A stretch of 64,000 nucleotides of DNA from Vicinamibacterales bacterium (lineage in GTDB: Bacteria; Acidobacteriota; Vicinamibacteria; Vicinamibacterales; UBA2999): the NCBI GenBank assembly GCA_041394705.1, contig JAWKHS010000003.1, forward strand, positions 727,467 through 791,466. The letters run 5' to 3'. A program made the translations under genes and the position numbers. Positions 56,295 through 64,000 of the stretch are shown here, piece after piece. Position 1 is the stretch's first letter, and each line of letters begins with the position of its first letter. The notes below the pieces were generated by a model. The model worked only from the letters and a program-made list of their open reading frames with translations, did not search any database and was not told where the DNA came from.

Positions 56295-57842
56295 ATGGCG
56301 GAGCGGTTCGATCTCGTCATCATCGGGTCCGGGGCCGGCGGCGGCACGATGGCGCACGCGCTTGCGGGCAGCGGCGCCCGCATCCTGCTCGTCGAGCGGG
56401 GCGAGCGCGTCCCGCGGGAGCCCGAGAACTGGGATCCGGCGGCGGTCTGGCGTGACCTGCGCTACCGGACCGGCGAACACTGGCTCGACGGCGATGGCCG
56501 GGAGTTCAGGCCCTACACGCACTACTGCGTCGGCGGGAACACGAAGTTCTGGGGCAGCGTGCTCTACCGGCTGCGCCGCCAGGACTTCCACGACCTCGAG
56601 CACCTGGACGGCGTCTCGCCGGCCTGGCCCATCGATTACGACACGCTGGCCCCCTACTACGACCGCGCGGAACGGCTCTACGGCGTGCGCGGCGAGGCCG
56701 GGATCGATCCCACCGAGCCCCCGCGCGGTCCGTTCCCGTTTCCCGCCGTGCCCCACGCGCCGGCGGTGCAGGCGATCGTGGACGACCTGAAGGTCCTGGG
56801 GCTGACGCCGTCGCCGCTGCCGCTGGGCCTGCTCGAGCCCGGCACGCCCGGCGGCTGCGTCCTCTGCAACACCTGCAACTCCTTTCCGTGTCAGCGCGGG
56901 GCCAAGAGCGACGCCGAGGCCTGCGCCGTGTCGCCGGCCCTCGACGCGCCCGGGCTCACGCTCTGGACGCGCGCCACCGCCCGGCGCCTGCGCACGAATC
57001 CCGCGGGCACGCGCGTGACCGGCGTGGAGGTGGAACGGGACGGCGAGGTGCGCACCGTCGAGGCCTCGACGGTCGTGGTGTCGTGCGGCGCGGTCAACTC
57101 CGCGGCGCTGCTCCTGCGGTCGGCCTCGGATCGTCATCCGCGGGGCCTGGCGAACTCGTCGGGGCTGGTCGGCCGGCGCTACATGGCGCACCTGGCGACG
57201 ATGATGCAGGGCTTCCATCCCTTCCGGAGGAACGACACCGTCTTCCAGAAGACGGTCGCCATCAACGACTACTACTTCGGCGGGCCCGACGCCGCCCACC
57301 CGCTGGGCCACGTCCAGTCGCAGGGCCGCACGCACGGCATCATGGCCAAGGTGGTCGGCGACACGATGATTCCCGGCATCCCGCTGGCGGCCTACGATGC
57401 CTGGGTGGCGCGAGGGGTGGACTGGCTGGCGATGTCCGAAGACCTGCCGAACCCCGACAACCGCGTCGACCTCGCCCCCGACGGCCGCATCCGCCTGCGG
57501 TACACGCCGAACAACGTGGCCGCGCACGAGCAGCTCGTCGCCGAGATGCGGCGCGTGCTCCGCCGGCTCGGCTTCTGGAAGGTGATGGCGCACTCGCACC
57601 GCGCGAAGAACACGACCCACCAGTGCGGCACGCTCGTCTTCGGCACCGACCCGCGCCGCTCCGTCCTGGATCCGTTCTGCCGCGCCCACGACGTCGAGAA
57701 CCTGTTCGTGGTGGACGCGTCGTTCTTCCCCTCCTCGGCCGCCGTCAATCCCGGCCTGACGATCATCGCGCAGGCACTCAGGGTGGCGGAGCACATTGGG
57801 GGAGTGGAGCGACATCTCACTCCTCCGCCGCCCGCAGGCTGA
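56295..57842 (+). CDS. GMC-family FAD-dependent oxidoreductase
   Basis: The protein is 515 residues. The FAD motif IIGSGAGGGTMAHAL lies at 9-23, with Glu35 in VERGE. GGNTKFWGSVLYRL near 80-93 is the GMC/GDH signature, and NPGLTIIAQALRVA near 485 is the C-terminal GMC signature. Residues 188-199 hold a Cys cluster C-x2-C-x2-C-x4-C, unusual for plain GMC enzymes and suggestive of an Fe-S or structural site. No export signal is visible. It probably oxidises a sugar or alcohol, with the upstream Gfo/Idh enzyme as partner. Its stop overlaps the convergent serine hydrolase gene by 26 bases. Confidence 0.88.
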   Translation: MAERFDLVIIGSGAGGGTMAHALAGSGARILLVERGERVPREPENWDPAAVWRDLRYRTGEHWLDGDGREFRPYTHYCVGGNTKFWGSVLYRLRRQDFHDLEHLDGVSPAWPIDYDTLAPYYDRAERLYGVRGEAGIDPTEPPRGPFPFPAVPHAPAVQAIVDDLKVLGLTPSPLPLGLLEPGTPGGCVLCNTCNSFPCQRGAKSDAEACAVSPALDAPGLTLWTRATARRLRTNPAGTRVTGVEVERDGEVRTVEASTVVVSCGAVNSAALLLRSASDRHPRGLANSSGLVGRRYMAHLATMMQGFHPFRRNDTVFQKTVAINDYYFGGPDAAHPLGHVQSQGRTHGIMAKVVGDTMIPGIPLAAYDAWVARGVDWLAMSEDLPNPDNRVDLAPDGRIRLRYTPNNVAAHEQLVAEMRRVLRRLGFWKVMAHSHRAKNTTHQCGTLVFGTDPRRSVLDPFCRAHDVENLFVVDASFFPSSAAVNPGLTIIAQALRVAEHIGGVERHLTPPPPAG

Positions 57843-59253
57843 AGACCGCCACCTTGCCGTCCGGGGCGAGGGCGACGGTGAGGCGCAGGCGCGCGGTCGG
57901 GCCGACGACGTCGTAGACCGACACCGTGTCGTCGCCGAGGACGTGGCGATCGAGCAGCACGAGCGTGGCGGTAGGGCCGGCGGTCGCGAGGAGCGTGGCG
58001 TAGCGCGAGGGGCCGTCGGGGAAGAAGCCGGCACGCAGGTAGGCGAAGTCGGCGGGCCTGAGGGTGCGCGCGCGCGTGCGCTGCAGGAGCGCTTCGGCGC
58101 GGGCCGTGATGGCGGGGTCGCGGTCCTCGATGGGCGTGAGCGCCGGTTCCGCCAGCGCCGGATTCAGGGTGGCGGCGATGAGGTCCGCGATGTGGCCGGG
58201 GTCGGCCTGCGCCAGATTCGCGAGCACAACTATCGACAGGTCGTCGCCGATGAAGCGGGAATACTGGGTCTGGAAGCCCTGCCACGATCCGCCGTGGGCG
58301 TGGAGCGGAGCGCCGCCCCGTTCGCTGATGCCCCAGCCGAAGCCATAGGGGTATGACGTCCCGCTGGCCAGCCGCACGGGCTGCAGCACCTGGGCCCAGC
58401 TCGCGGCCGAGAGCACCTTCCGGCCGCGCACCGCGGCGTCCCAGGCCAGGTAGTCGCGCAGGGACAGGTACAGGGAGCCATCGGCGGTGGTGTTGAGCGT
58501 CGGCGACACCCAGTCCTGGTTCTCGAGCACGCCCTCCCGCCATTCGTAGCCCGCGGCGCGGTGTTTCACGATCGCGGCCTCGCTGATCACGCGGGCGGTG
58601 GGCATCCCGAGCGGCGTGAAGACGCGTTCCTGGAGCACGTCGCCGTAGAACCGGCCGGACACCGTGTGGACGATGACGCCCAGCAGCACGTAGCCGGTGT
58701 TGCTGTAGTTCCAGCGCGTGCCCGCCGGGAACTCCGGCTTCAGTTCCATGGCCTCCCGCACCAGCGCGCCCTCCTCGTAGTCCCTGCGGTAGTCGAAGGT
58801 GCCCACCGTGTAGTCTGGGATGCCGGAGGTGTGCGTCAGGAGGTGGCGAACCTTGATGGCGCGCCAGGCGGCGGGGGCGCCGGGGAAGAACGTGCTGATC
58901 GGGTCATCGAGGGAGAGCCGTCCCGCCTCGACCTGCAGCATCACCGCCGCCGCCGTGAACTGCTTGCCGATCGAGCCGGACTCGAACACCGTCTCGGGCG
59001 TCACCGGCGCGTCGTGCTCGACGTTGGCGAGCCCATAGCCCTTCACGAGCACCGGCTCGCCGCCCTTGACGATGGCCACGGCCAGCCCGGGGATGTGCTG
59101 ACGGGCCATCTCGGTCCGGACGATGCCGTCGACCTGGTCGAGGGACGCCGGCGGCTGCCCGAGCGCCGGAGGGACGGCCAGGGCGAGGCTGACGAGCTGA
59201 GCGACGAGTGCGGCGGCCGTGCGGCGTGTGGTCCTGGAGACGTGTTCGGTCAT
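57817..59253 (-). CDS. Serine hydrolase of the beta-lactamase class C/penicillin-binding family
   Basis: The protein is 478 residues with a signal peptide. The catalytic SxxK is SIGK near 100, followed by YSN in NYSNTGYVLLG near 190, and HAHGGSWQGF near 335 replaces the KTG motif with HxG. This is the LACTB/EstB-type pattern, with uncertain physiological substrate (D-peptides or esters). A C-terminal extension of about 110 residues follows the domain. It overlaps the convergent GMC gene at the 3' ends. Confidence 0.9.
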   Translation of the reverse strand: MTEHVSRTTRRTAAALVAQLVSLALAVPPALGQPPASLDQVDGIVRTEMARQHIPGLAVAIVKGGEPVLVKGYGLANVEHDAPVTPETVFESGSIGKQFTAAAVMLQVEAGRLSLDDPISTFFPGAPAAWRAIKVRHLLTHTSGIPDYTVGTFDYRRDYEEGALVREAMELKPEFPAGTRWNYSNTGYVLLGVIVHTVSGRFYGDVLQERVFTPLGMPTARVISEAAIVKHRAAGYEWREGVLENQDWVSPTLNTTADGSLYLSLRDYLAWDAAVRGRKVLSAASWAQVLQPVRLASGTSYPYGFGWGISERGGAPLHAHGGSWQGFQTQYSRFIGDDLSIVVLANLAQADPGHIADLIAATLNPALAEPALTPIEDRDPAITARAEALLQRTRARTLRPADFAYLRAGFFPDGPSRYATLLATAGPTATLVLLDRHVLGDDTVSVYDVVGPTARLRLTVALAPDGKVAVFSLRAAEE

Positions 59254-59326
59254 GACGTGAGCCCCGTGCGGCGTGAACCCCGCCGCCCCGCCATTATTGG
59301 CCGCCGCGCCCCGCTCCAGGCCGGGT

Positions 59327-59374
59327 CCCCAGCCCCCGGTCCCCAGCCCCCGGTCCCAGCCCCCGGTCCCCGGT
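59327..59374. repeat. 14-bp tandem repeat (CCCCAGCCCCCGGT)
   Basis: Two full 14-base copies (59327-59340, 59341-59354), a 13-base copy (59355-59367) and a partial copy, just upstream of the VOC gene promoter. It shares the GGTCCCC core with the other intergenic repeats. Confidence 0.7.
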
Positions 59375-59400
59375 CCTTACATGTCAGTACTCCCCCACGC

Positions 59401-59406
59401 TAGGAT
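59401..59406 (+). promoter_or_regulatory. -10-like TAGGAT, leaderless VOC transcript
   Basis: TAGGAT ends six bases before the ATG at 59413. A TTACAT 18 bases upstream could be the -35. Confidence 0.6.
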
Positions 59407-59412
59407 CCCGCC

Positions 59413-59937
59413 ATGCGCGCCCGTACCTTCAGTCACGTCGGCCTCACGGTGTCCGACTTCAACAAGGCCGTCCGCTTCTATGCGGACCACTTCGGGTGCC
59501 CGCTCGTGGGGGTGGCCGACACGCCGCCCGAGCGGGTGCGGGCGTTCTTCGGCGTGGACCACCCCGCGCCGGCCTGCAAGATCGGGTGGATCCGGGTGCC
59601 CGGCGGCGGCGTGCTCGAGATCTTCGCGTTCGAGCCCAGGCAGCCGGCCGAGACGATTCCCTGGAACCGCGTCGGGCTGACCCACTTCTCGTTCAACGTC
59701 ACCAACCTGCAGAAGTGGCACGACCGGCTGAAGGCCGCGGGCGTCGAGATCGTCTGTCCGCCCGAGAAGTCTCCGCGCGGTCACTCCTTCTTCTTCATCC
59801 GGGACTTCGACGGCAACCTGATCGAGCTGATGGATCTCGGCTACATGTACCACGTGCTCAACTGGCTCGGCCCCCTCGGCGGCTGGCTGTTCCGGCGAGG
59901 CATGTACAAGCGCTACTACGAGCCGTCGGGCGCCTGA
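59413..59937 (+). CDS. VOC-family (glyoxalase/dioxygenase-like) protein
   Basis: The protein is 174 residues. It shows a VOC start (FSHVGLTVSDFNKAVRFYADHFG, metal His at about residue 6-7) and second-half strands (THFSFNVTNLQKWHDRLKAAGVEI...FFFIRDFDGNLIELMDLG), giving the Glu ligand in LIELMD. This fits a glyoxalase I-like or extradiol dioxygenase-like enzyme. The C-terminal 30 residues (LNWLGPLGGWLFRRGMYKRYY) may be membrane-associated. Specificity cannot be inferred. Confidence 0.88.
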   Translation: MRARTFSHVGLTVSDFNKAVRFYADHFGCPLVGVADTPPERVRAFFGVDHPAPACKIGWIRVPGGGVLEIFAFEPRQPAETIPWNRVGLTHFSFNVTNLQKWHDRLKAAGVEIVCPPEKSPRGHSFFFIRDFDGNLIELMDLGYMYHVLNWLGPLGGWLFRRGMYKRYYEPSGA

Positions 59938-60059
59938 GTCCCCCGGACCGGCCATCCGTCGCGCCTTTCCGCGCCAAATCGTTCAGCTGGTGGCACATTT
60001 CCTGCCTGCAGGGTAGCCGCTCCATCCCAGGAGCCGTAGCCCAGGACGAGGAAAGACGC

Positions 60060-61937
60060 ATGAATGCGCCTGAAATGCCCCTATATCCGACCGTCGCTGC
60101 GGAGGACGCCCGTCCGCGCCGGCGCCGGCGACTTGCACTTCTGACGCTCGGCGTCCAGATTTTGTACGTCGCGGCCGCCGGGGCCCAAGGGACGGACCCC
60201 ACCACCGCCGTCCACTTCCTGGAGCAGGCGACGTTCGGCCCGCGGGTCCAGGACCTGGCCGCCGTGCAGGCGATGGGGCCGGCCGCCTGGCTGCAGCAGC
60301 AGTTCAGCATGCCGGAAAGCCCGGTGCCGGACGGCCTGTCGAGCAGCGGCCTCCGGGCGCAGGTCTACTCGAACATGGCGAGCGGGCCGGACCAGGTCCG
60401 CCAGCGGGCCATCTTCGCCCTCAGCCAGACCATCGTCGTCTCGGCCAACAAGCTGAATGGGGGCGAGCAGCTGGCGCCCTGGGTGCGGCTCCTGTCGAAC
60501 CACGCCTTCGGCAACTTCCGCACCCTGCTCAAGGAAGTCTCGCTCAGCCCGTCGATGGGCAAGTACCTCGACAACGTCTACAACCGGAAGGCCACGTCCA
60601 CCACGTCGCCCAACGAGAACTACGCGCGTGAAGTGCTGCAGCTGTTCTCGATCGGCCTCTGGGAGCTGAACACCGACGGCAGCCAGAAGCTGGACGGCTC
60701 GAACAACCCCATCCCCACCTATGCCCAGGGGACGATCGCCGAGTTCGCGCGCGCGCTCACCGGGTGGACCTATCCGCCGAAGCCCGGGGCGACTTCCGGC
60801 AACTCGAATCCCGAGTACTTCGTGGGGCGTCTCGTGCCCACCTCGTCCGCCAGCCGCCACGACACCGGAGCGAAGACGCTCCTGCGCGGGTTCGTCACCC
60901 CAGCCGGCTACACCGCGGCGCAGGACCTCGAGCTGGTGGTGGACAACATCTTCAGCCACCCGAACGTGGGGCCGTTCCTGGCCACGCGCCTCATCCGGTC
61001 GCTCGTCACGAGCAACCCGAGCCCCGGCTACATCCAGCGCGTGGCCAACGCCTTCAACAACAACGGCAACGGCGTGCGTGGCGACCTCAAGGCCGTGTTC
61101 GCGGCGATCCTGCTCGACCCCGAGGCGCTCAACCCCAGCGCGGTCTCGCACGGACGGCTGAAGGACCCGCTGCTCCACATCATCGGCCTGGGCCGCGCGC
61201 TGAACGCGGAGCTGGGCGACCCGTCGAACTTCCAGTACGTGTTCACGAACCTGAGCGAGCGCGTGCTCACGCCGACCACGGTGTTCAGCTTCTACTCGCC
61301 CCTGGCGAAGATTCCGAGCGACCAGGCGTACTTCGGACCGGAGTTCCAGCTCTATCCCCCGGCGCTGGCGATCCAGCGGGCGAATTTCATCTACAGCATC
61401 CTCAACGGCAACTTCGGCGCGTCGTTCCGCGTCGACCTCACGCCCTATCAGGCGATCGCGGGAAACCCCGACGCGCTGGTGGACAAGGTGAACCACTCGC
61501 TGATGCTGGGGCGCATGTCGGCCACGTTGCGCCAGTTGATCATCAACGCCACCGCCGCCGTGCCGGCGTCGGACACCCGCCAGCGGGCCCTTGGCGCGCT
61601 GTACCTGGCCGCCATCTCCGGCGAGTACTCGGTGTACTCGGCCGGCGTCACGGCCAGCTCGGTGATCCCGACGACCGTGCAGGTCCGTCGAGCCTGTCGT
61701 CGCGTCGGTCCAGGAACGCGTGGCTACGCTGCGCTGGACCCCGCCGGCCTGGGCCCGGCGCCCGACGACTACGTGCTCGAAGGGCAGCGCAAGGCGGGCG
61801 AGACGCTGGCCCAGCGTGCCCACCGGCGGCACCCTGCCAGGGATGACCAGGCCACGGCGCCCAACGGCCAGTTCTACGTGCGGATCAAGTCTTCACGGCA
61901 GGGCGTGACAAGCTTCGCCTCGAACGAGTCAAGCTGA
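60060..61937 (+). CDS. DUF1800-family exported protein, C-terminal region frameshifted
   Basis: The protein is 625 residues as read, from ATG at 60060 with a signal peptide (RRRRRLALLTLGVQILYVAAAGAQG). The DUF1800 core covers about 45-520: AVHFLEQATFGP, RQRAIFALSQTIVVS, FGNFRTLLKEVSLSPSMGKYLDN, NENYAREVLQLFSIGLWEL, and VFSFYSPLAKIPS. From about residue 540 (DNA 61680) the reading continues in shifting frames into FN3-like sequence, so the true protein is longer. DUF1800 proteins are often next to DUF1501 genes, as here; function unknown, possibly cell-surface or polymer-related. Confidence 0.85.
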   Translation: MNAPEMPLYPTVAAEDARPRRRRRLALLTLGVQILYVAAAGAQGTDPTTAVHFLEQATFGPRVQDLAAVQAMGPAAWLQQQFSMPESPVPDGLSSSGLRAQVYSNMASGPDQVRQRAIFALSQTIVVSANKLNGGEQLAPWVRLLSNHAFGNFRTLLKEVSLSPSMGKYLDNVYNRKATSTTSPNENYAREVLQLFSIGLWELNTDGSQKLDGSNNPIPTYAQGTIAEFARALTGWTYPPKPGATSGNSNPEYFVGRLVPTSSASRHDTGAKTLLRGFVTPAGYTAAQDLELVVDNIFSHPNVGPFLATRLIRSLVTSNPSPGYIQRVANAFNNNGNGVRGDLKAVFAAILLDPEALNPSAVSHGRLKDPLLHIIGLGRALNAELGDPSNFQYVFTNLSERVLTPTTVFSFYSPLAKIPSDQAYFGPEFQLYPPALAIQRANFIYSILNGNFGASFRVDLTPYQAIAGNPDALVDKVNHSLMLGRMSATLRQLIINATAAVPASDTRQRALGALYLAAISGEYSVYSAGVTASSVIPTTVQVRRACRRVGPGTRGYAALDPAGLGPAPDDYVLEGQRKAGETLAQRAHRRHPARDDQATAPNGQFYVRIKSSRQGVTSFASNESS

Positions 61938-62483
61938 ACGTGAACGCCGCGATCAAGCCGTCCACGCCACCCTACTTCCAGGGGGCCTGAAGAACCGCTC
62001 GCTGTGGCTCGCATGGCGGAACACGTTCACGGGCGGGACGCCGAAGCCAGCCTCGCCCTCGACGTGACGGGCCCGTCAGCCTCACCGTGCCGCTCGGGAT
62101 GCCGCCGGACGTTCGCGCTCGACGGTCTCCCCGACGGGACGTGGACCTTCCGGCTCCGGGCGCTGAACGCCTTCGGCACGAGCAGCAGTCCGGCTCCGTG
62201 TCGATGACAGCGCCGTCGGACCGCTGCAGCCAGCCGGGCGTTGCCCGCGAACTTCCGGGCCGAGGCGGCCGGCAACGTGCTGAACCTCCTGGGATTCACC
62301 CCTCAGCGGGACGCCGGCCACCGGCTACACTTGCTGCACGTCTCGGGCACCTACAGCGCCAGCGTGCCGATGTAAGGCCGCGGCCGCGACGTACGTCCGC
62401 CCGGCCGATACGTTCATCCTGCAGGCGGTGAACGCCTGCGGCGGCGGGCCATGACGCCGTATCAAATCGTGACCGTTCACTGA
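61938..62483 (+). other. Out-of-frame FN3-like continuation of the DUF1800 gene
   Basis: No single frame is open, yet coding signal is clear in pieces: frame-dependent segments read KLNVNAAIKPSTPPYFQG, LKNRSLWLAWRNTFTGGTPKPAS, FALDGLPDGTWTFRLRALNAFGTSSS and, further on, VSGTYSASVPM. They resemble fibronectin type III strands and end in a stop at 62481. At least six frame changes occur between 61680 and 62483. This is either a real decay of the C terminus or, more likely, base-calling or assembly errors. Confidence 0.7.
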
Positions 62484-62498
62484 GGGCGAGACCTGATC

Positions 62499-63855
62499 AT
62501 GCACACCCACGCTCCGAAGCGCCGCGACTTCCTCAAGCTCCAGCACCCGCCTGGCCACCCTTGGCATCACCAGCCTGGGGCTCGGGCCCTCGCGCTCCTG
62601 GTTCGTGGCGGATGCCGAGGCCGCCGGACCGGTCAGCGACTACAAGGCGCTCGTCTGCGTGTACCTGTTCGGGGGGAACGACTGCAACAACACCGTCATC
62701 CCGCTCGACAACGCCCGCTACACGCAGTACCAGACCATCCGTGCCGGGCTGACCCTGTCGGCCTCGCAGCTCACGGCGCCCATCGCCGACGCGGCCAGCA
62801 ACCCCTACGGGCTCCATGTGAGCTTGGCGCCGCTGCAGGCGCTCTTCGGCACCGGGCGCGTCGCCGTGGTCCTCAACACCGGCCAGCTCGAACGCCCGCT
62901 GACCCGCGCGCAGTACCAGTCGGGCGTGCTGGCGCCGAGCAACCTCTTCTCCCACTCCGACCAGACGATCCAGGCGCAGACCGGCACCTCGAACTACACG
63001 ATCGGGGGCTGGGGCGGCCGACTGCTCGACGTCTTCGGCACGACCGACACGCTCGGGGCCGTGTCCGTGTCGTCCCCGGCGCCGTGGCTGCAGAGCGGTG
63101 GCGGCGCGCCGAACGTCATTCCGCCCGGCGCCAACATCGGCCTGTCGGGCATGAACTTCTGGCCGCCGGCGGCGGCGGCCGCGCGCAAGCAGGCCGTCAC
63201 GCAGATGCTCGCGCTCGATGGCGGCAGCCCGATCCGGGCCGCCGCGAACACCGCGTTCGACAACGGGCTGCAGCTGGCGGCCTCGCTCGAGGCCATCGGC
63301 GACGTGGGCGGCCTGAGCACGGTGTTCCCCGGGTCGAACCTGGGCAACCAGATGGAAGAGGTCATCCAGCTGATTCGGCTCCGGTCGCAGCTGGGGCCGG
63401 GCCGCCAGGTGTTCTTCTGCGACATCGGCAGCTTCGACACGCACACCTCGCAGAGCTTCACCCACAGCTCGCTCCTGGGCGATCTCGCCAACTCGATGAA
63501 GGCCTTCTACGACGCCACCGTCGAGATCGGCATGGCGCAGCAGATCACGGCCTTCACCCAGTCCGAATTCGGCCGCACGCTGCAGCCGAACGGCACGGGC
63601 AGCGACCACGCCTGGGGCGGCCATCAGTTCGTGGTGGGCGGCGCGGTCAAGGGCGGCATCTACGGCCAGTTCCCGCAGCTCGCCCTCGGCGGGCCGGACG
63701 ACTCGGGCAATCGCGGCGCCTGGATTCCGACGATCTCCACGTCGCAGTTCGGAGCGACGCTCGGCAAGTGGTTCGGCGCGTCGCCGGGCGAGCTCGCCGT
63801 GGCCTTCCCGAACCTGGCGCAGTTCCCGTCGACCGACGTCGGGTTCATGCTCTAG
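62499..63855 (+). CDS. DUF1501-family Tat-exported protein, single frameshift near the start
   Basis: The ATG at 62499 opens a twin-arginine signal (KRRDFLKL), but the frame breaks about residue 14. Removing one extra base near 62538-62542 joins STRLATLGITSLGLGPSRSW to the long intact frame that continues from about 62605 to 63855 (416 residues). That part is a DUF1501/sulfatase-like fold: VCVYLFGGNDCNNTVIPL, PYGLHVSLAPLQALFGTGRVAVVLNTG, GSFDTHTSQ and HAWGGHQFVVGGAVKGGIYG. It pairs with the upstream DUF1800 gene, a widespread tandem in bacteria with unknown function. Confidence 0.82.
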
Positions 63856-63936
63856 GCTCGGGGTCTGCTGCCCGCCAGGAGCGCGCCAATGCGTGTTCCT
63901 GGCTCCCATCCCTCGGAGGGCGGCGGCCGGGGCGTG

Positions 63937-64000
63937 CTACCGCACCGCTGCTTCCGTCGCCCAGTCGTAGTGCGCGGCGGCGCGGCCGATGACGCCTGGG
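63937..64000 (-). CDS. 3' end of an unidentified minus-strand gene
   Basis: An open minus-strand frame enters from the right edge and stops at 63937, giving a 20-residue C terminus (ending GRAAAHYDWATEAAVR). The pattern is reminiscent of glycosyltransferase group 1 C termini, but it is too short to assign. No start is visible, so only the tail is annotated. Confidence 0.35.
   Translation of the reverse strand, partial: PGVIGRAAAHYDWATEAAVR

Noticed and set aside
57817..57842. Overlap of the GMC and serine hydrolase genes as a frameshift or error
   Set aside because: The genes are convergent, so both ends are simply read antisense to each other and both families end at their normal places.
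62499..62605. Programmed frameshift in the DUF1501 Tat leader
   Set aside because: No slippery heptamer or downstream structure is visible, and the change sits in a cluster of unrelated frameshifts, so a sequence error is simpler.

Overview
The window is about 70% GC, coding-dense DNA that reads like a member of the Acidobacteriota, most likely Vicinamibacteria. This is inferred from gene content: Oar-type TonB-dependent receptors with an N-terminal carboxypeptidase-regulatory domain, two DUF5916 proteins, a sortilin/VPS10-like Asp-box protein, TPR-fused sulfatase-like enzymes, and a DUF1800/DUF1501 pair. There is no 16S rRNA or other taxonomic marker. I see no transposase, integrase, phage gene, CRISPR array or biosynthetic cluster, so this looks like ordinary chromosome of an outer-membrane-rich heterotroph.

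Layout. 0-9.3 kb: an Oar-like receptor flanked by two alkaline-phosphatase-superfamily/TPR fusions, then a HupE/UreJ-like membrane protein divergent from a subclass B3 metallo-beta-lactamase. 9.4-17.4 kb: FAD monooxygenase, M24 peptidase, SDR, TerB-like protein, acyl-CoA ligase, a translationally coupled cupredoxin/outer-membrane pair, and YaeQ. 17.5-27.4 kb: DUF5916 protein, GNAT, LhgO, a large VPS10-like Asp-box protein, universal stress protein and an NPP-like lipoprotein. 27.4-30 kb: a compact ferrous-iron operon (feoA, feoB and a Cys-rich FeoB-associated protein) with a Fur-box-like palindrome. 30-35.3 kb: galactokinase, a small beta-barrel behind a structured leader, tRNA-Pro(TGG), an ArnT/GT39-type membrane protein and an extended SDR. 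35.3-39.5 kb: a tightly packed operon of amidase, GerMN-domain protein, rph and rdgB, ending in a TetR gene. 39.6-48.7 kb: an exported HpcH/HpaI-like protein, NHL-repeat protein, diguanylate cyclase, gamma-glutamyltransferase, TPR protein and a second DUF5916 protein. 48.9-59.3 kb: a second Oar-like receptor, an operon of dienelactone hydrolase, M14 peptidase and GNAT, a Gfo/Idh plus GMC oxidoreductase pair, and a serine hydrolase. 59.4-64 kb: a VOC protein and the DUF1800/DUF1501 pair, with a dense local cluster of frameshifts between and within the two genes.

The dominant theme is envelope and periplasm: nutrient uptake, hydrolysis of peptides and esters, cell-wall remodelling and metal handling. 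The clearest non-gene signal is at the promoters. About a dozen genes on both strands have a TAnnnT hexamer ending only 5-8 bases before the start codon. That predicts leaderless or near-leaderless mRNAs, and it also settles several uncertain start codons. Other genes here, such as the ggt, gamma-glutamyltransferase-adjacent TPR and dienelactone hydrolase genes, use ordinary Shine-Dalgarno sites. Convergent gene ends carry GC-rich hairpins, several next to short GGTCCC-type tandem repeats.
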